Origin: Owenia fusiformis
Taxonomy: Eukaryota; Annelida; Polychaeta; Sabellida; Oweniidae
Direction of reading: 5' to 3'
NCBI GenBank assembly: GCA_903813345.2
Contig: CAIIXF020000002.1
Location: forward strand, 30,190,926-30,250,925
Length of the DNA: 60,000 nucleotides
The notes under the pieces are model-generated. The model worked only from the letters and a program-made list of their open reading frames with translations. It searched no databases and had not been told where the DNA came from. Position numbers and translations under genes: made by a program. Shown in pieces: positions 57,948-60,000 of the stretch. The number at the start of each line of letters is the position of its first letter. The first letter of the stretch is position 1.

Positions 57948-59984
57948 CTAAAAGTTGATTTGTTCAAACTGTAGACTCCCATCTGTATTATACTGATCCA
58001 AACAGTTCATGTTACCAGGTTTAGGACACGGTGTGAACTTGCTTGTATCATAAAGTTCAAACTGACTCATGGCTCCGACATCAAACAAATGCTGTGCATG
58101 GCGGTATATTTCTGGCCATGCATAATTCCTAACATTAGCCCCTGGATTTGTAGGTGCATTCACCCATTGACCATCCAGTAGAACCTTTGTCGGGATCTGT
58201 CTCTTTTGTAACATTTCATCAGATTGCATTCTGGGATGCCCAAAGATTTCAATATGCCAAAAATAAGTATAAATGTCAATAATGTAACTGTCCCATATGT
58301 TGGATGTATTTTGACGTATATCGAAAATATAACCAGCATTTTCAAACTCTTCGCTAAGCTGTGAAAATGCCTCAATTTGATTGGTTAAGAATATCATATC
58401 AGCATCAAGCTCCCATGGTAGTATCTTATTGAATTTGACGGCTCCTAATAATGTCCCGGCAGTAATTTCCAGAATGATTTTATTTTCATTACAAATGGAC
58501 ATTACTGTTTTAATAGCATCTGCTAGCTCCTGTAACTGACAGGGTGGTGTTGCCATGCCAATTTCAGTCTCCTTCACAGTATTACTCTCCTGACACGTAA
58601 AATGAAAACTCACCCCGTCAGGAAGGTTTAATTTATTTATACCCCAGTATGCAGCAAATGGGATCCAATCCTTTCTCTTGTGGATTTTTGTGTGTCTTGT
58701 ATGAAACATACTATCTGGACAAACAGCTAGCCTCCTGTCTGACAATAGTTTCGTATCCAGGAATAAAGTCTCAAACAAGCCAGGGGAATTTCGCATACCA
58801 GTGTGGAATTTAATTTTTTTCAGGAATGATGTTTTAGCAAGAAATGATCCCTGGATGTGGTCACAATATATGCAATCATGCTTCGATTGTTTGTATCCAC
58901 TTTTATATGAAACAGTATAGTTTTTAAACACTGTCTGCTGGCATCCCATATTCCAGTGGCCGTCTGGTGTCCTTAAAGCTCCACCTATAATAGGCACGTC
59001 TAAATCATCAATCTCTCGGATTAATCTATCCAGCGCTATATCATCCGTTATTAAATCAATGTTTCGGGCTACTAAAACGTTTGGGGTGTCCACTCGTAAA
59101 ATTAAATCATTCCATATGTCAGCCTGATGTGAGGAGTATGAGATAAACTCAAATTGCTTATGACTCTTTGTTGGTTGAGTATGTGTCTTGCGTATCGCTA
59201 TTTTAACTGGTATATCAGGAAAATATTGAACCATACCTTGTGAGATTCTTTCCACAGTTTGTATCATTTCCTTGTTTGGATATGAAGCTAGATTCATCAC
59301 CATGGTTACCAGCAATGATTTAGGACTATGTCGACATGGTAATTTCTCAAACAAGTTTGGATAAAGATCATATCTCAAATCAAAGTAGGCTCTGCTTGTA
59401 TACTTCTCTGGACAAACTGTGTAAAGTTTGTCAGGGTCAACCTCACTTAGTATGTAGTTATCTGGATTTTTATTTTGGACCATATCATTGGTTTTCTTAA
59501 ACACTCCTTGTTCATTGGAATAAGTGTGTATGTTGTCTTTGTTGTTATGAAAATAATCCTGATTTGGATTTTGTATTGTTTTCGTAGTTTCACCTGGTTT
59601 TGGTTGTATTGTATTAAGCGAATCCACTGTATCCAAACCTGGTTTAAGAGTGTTCAGAATTTCGGTAATTTTATTTAATGAATACTCTGCAAGTTTCCTG
59701 ATTTTGTCATCCTTATCTGCTTCGTGTTGAATTTCAACAACAAGTTCAGCCAATTCTTTGACCTTGACATACAAGACATCACTATTTCCATGCAAGTTTT
59801 CTTTGACAATGTTGTGATTCTCTTGCTGGATTTGACTAGTCTTTGTCAATTCTGCCTGATTAGTAAGAGGAATAACACTAAGTAGCACATTCAATGATAT
59901 AAAGATAAAAACACCCATTACAAAATATTTTGTTATTTTTAACATGTAGCTCTTCCTCCCCATAGTTCTTGCTTCCAGTTCCAA
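57948..59984 (-). CDS. LicD/fukutin-family transferase, intronless
   Basis: The 678-residue frame has a short basic N-terminus, a membrane anchor at about 20-40 (FVMGVFIFISLNVLLSVIPL) and a polar, partly coiled stem to about 185: a type II Golgi layout. Residues about 220-430 resemble the glycosyltransferase-like region that precedes the catalytic part of FKRP-type proteins. Residues 506-530 contain the LicD signature EITAGTLLGAV..PWELDAD, whose acidic residues are expected to bind metal and nucleotide. FKRP and fukutin transfer ribitol phosphate to alpha-dystroglycan glycans; this is a paralogue-level match, and the substrate is unknown. Met1 or Met8 could be the start. It ends 96 bases past the last visible BRCA2 exon on the opposite strand, so it is probably nested in the next BRCA2 intron. 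Confidence 0.8.
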   Translation of the reverse strand: MELEARTMGRKSYMLKITKYFVMGVFIFISLNVLLSVIPLTNQAELTKTSQIQQENHNIVKENLHGNSDVLYVKVKELAELVVEIQHEADKDDKIRKLAEYSLNKITEILNTLKPGLDTVDSLNTIQPKPGETTKTIQNPNQDYFHNNKDNIHTYSNEQGVFKKTNDMVQNKNPDNYILSEVDPDKLYTVCPEKYTSRAYFDLRYDLYPNLFEKLPCRHSPKSLLVTMVMNLASYPNKEMIQTVERISQGMVQYFPDIPVKIAIRKTHTQPTKSHKQFEFISYSSHQADIWNDLILRVDTPNVLVARNIDLITDDIALDRLIREIDDLDVPIIGGALRTPDGHWNMGCQQTVFKNYTVSYKSGYKQSKHDCIYCDHIQGSFLAKTSFLKKIKFHTGMRNSPGLFETLFLDTKLLSDRRLAVCPDSMFHTRHTKIHKRKDWIPFAAYWGINKLNLPDGVSFHFTCQESNTVKETEIGMATPPCQLQELADAIKTVMSICNENKIILEITAGTLLGAVKFNKILPWELDADMIFLTNQIEAFSQLSEEFENAGYIFDIRQNTSNIWDSYIIDIYTYFWHIEIFGHPRMQSDEMLQKRQIPTKVLLDGQWVNAPTNPGANVRNYAWPEIYRHAQHLFDVGAMSQFELYDTSKFTPCPKPGNMNCLDQYNTDGSLQFEQINF

Positions 59985-60000
59985 GTGTTTTGAAGTTGAA

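Overview
ORGANISM AND OVERALL VIEW. This is AT-rich animal nuclear DNA: genes have GT-AG introns, there is much transposon-derived sequence, and the nucleotide-binding immune-type gene joins HEPN, CARD, NACHT and leucine-rich modules. That mix suggests a marine invertebrate, perhaps a lophotrochozoan such as a mollusc, brachiopod or annelid; the taxon is inference. The dominant feature is a BRCA2 orthologue on the + strand running from about 10.3 kb to at least 57.85 kb. I could join 18 exons (10303-10445 to 57643-57851) with consistent GT-AG boundaries and matching codon phase throughout. They give an open partial product of 4,154 codons that still lacks the extreme N-terminus and the third OB fold with the C-terminus. 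LAYOUT. 1-10.3 kb: no certain coding sequence; dispersed repeats, several fold-back elements, a promoter-like patch near 3.41-3.46 kb and one weak candidate exon at 3761-3811. 10.3-17.7 kb: N-terminal BRCA2 exons. 18.26-25.83 kb: one 7.6-kb exon with an extreme expansion of RAD51-binding BRC repeats (33 near-identical 33-residue units in tandem, plus about nine more divergent ones). 26.2-30.1 kb: exons leading into the helical part of the DNA-binding domain. 30.1-37.5 kb: large intron holding an intronless rhodopsin-class GPCR on the + strand and a LINE relic. 37.5-48.5 kb: large intron holding a minus-strand HEPN-CARD-NACHT-LRR gene, with a possible alternative first exon. 48.7-53.6 kb: intron holding a minus-strand two-exon carbohydrate sulfotransferase. 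53.6-57.85 kb: BRCA2 OB1, OB2 and Tower exons. 57.9-60 kb: intronless minus-strand LicD/fukutin-like transferase gene, probably in the next BRCA2 intron. MOST UNUSUAL SIGNAL. Besides the BRC array, six places show tandem arrays whose repeat unit spans the edge of a coding exon: BRCA2 acceptors at 13526, 29588 and 48528, the BRCA2 donor after 56555, the NACHT-gene acceptor at 40928, and the stop-codon end of the sulfotransferase at 50343. Each array lies in the non-coding flank and is built from the exon end plus its splice site or stop codon. The genes share no obvious pathway: BRCA2 is a DNA-repair mediator, and the nested genes appear to be signalling, innate-immune and Golgi-glycosylation genes that lie in its introns.
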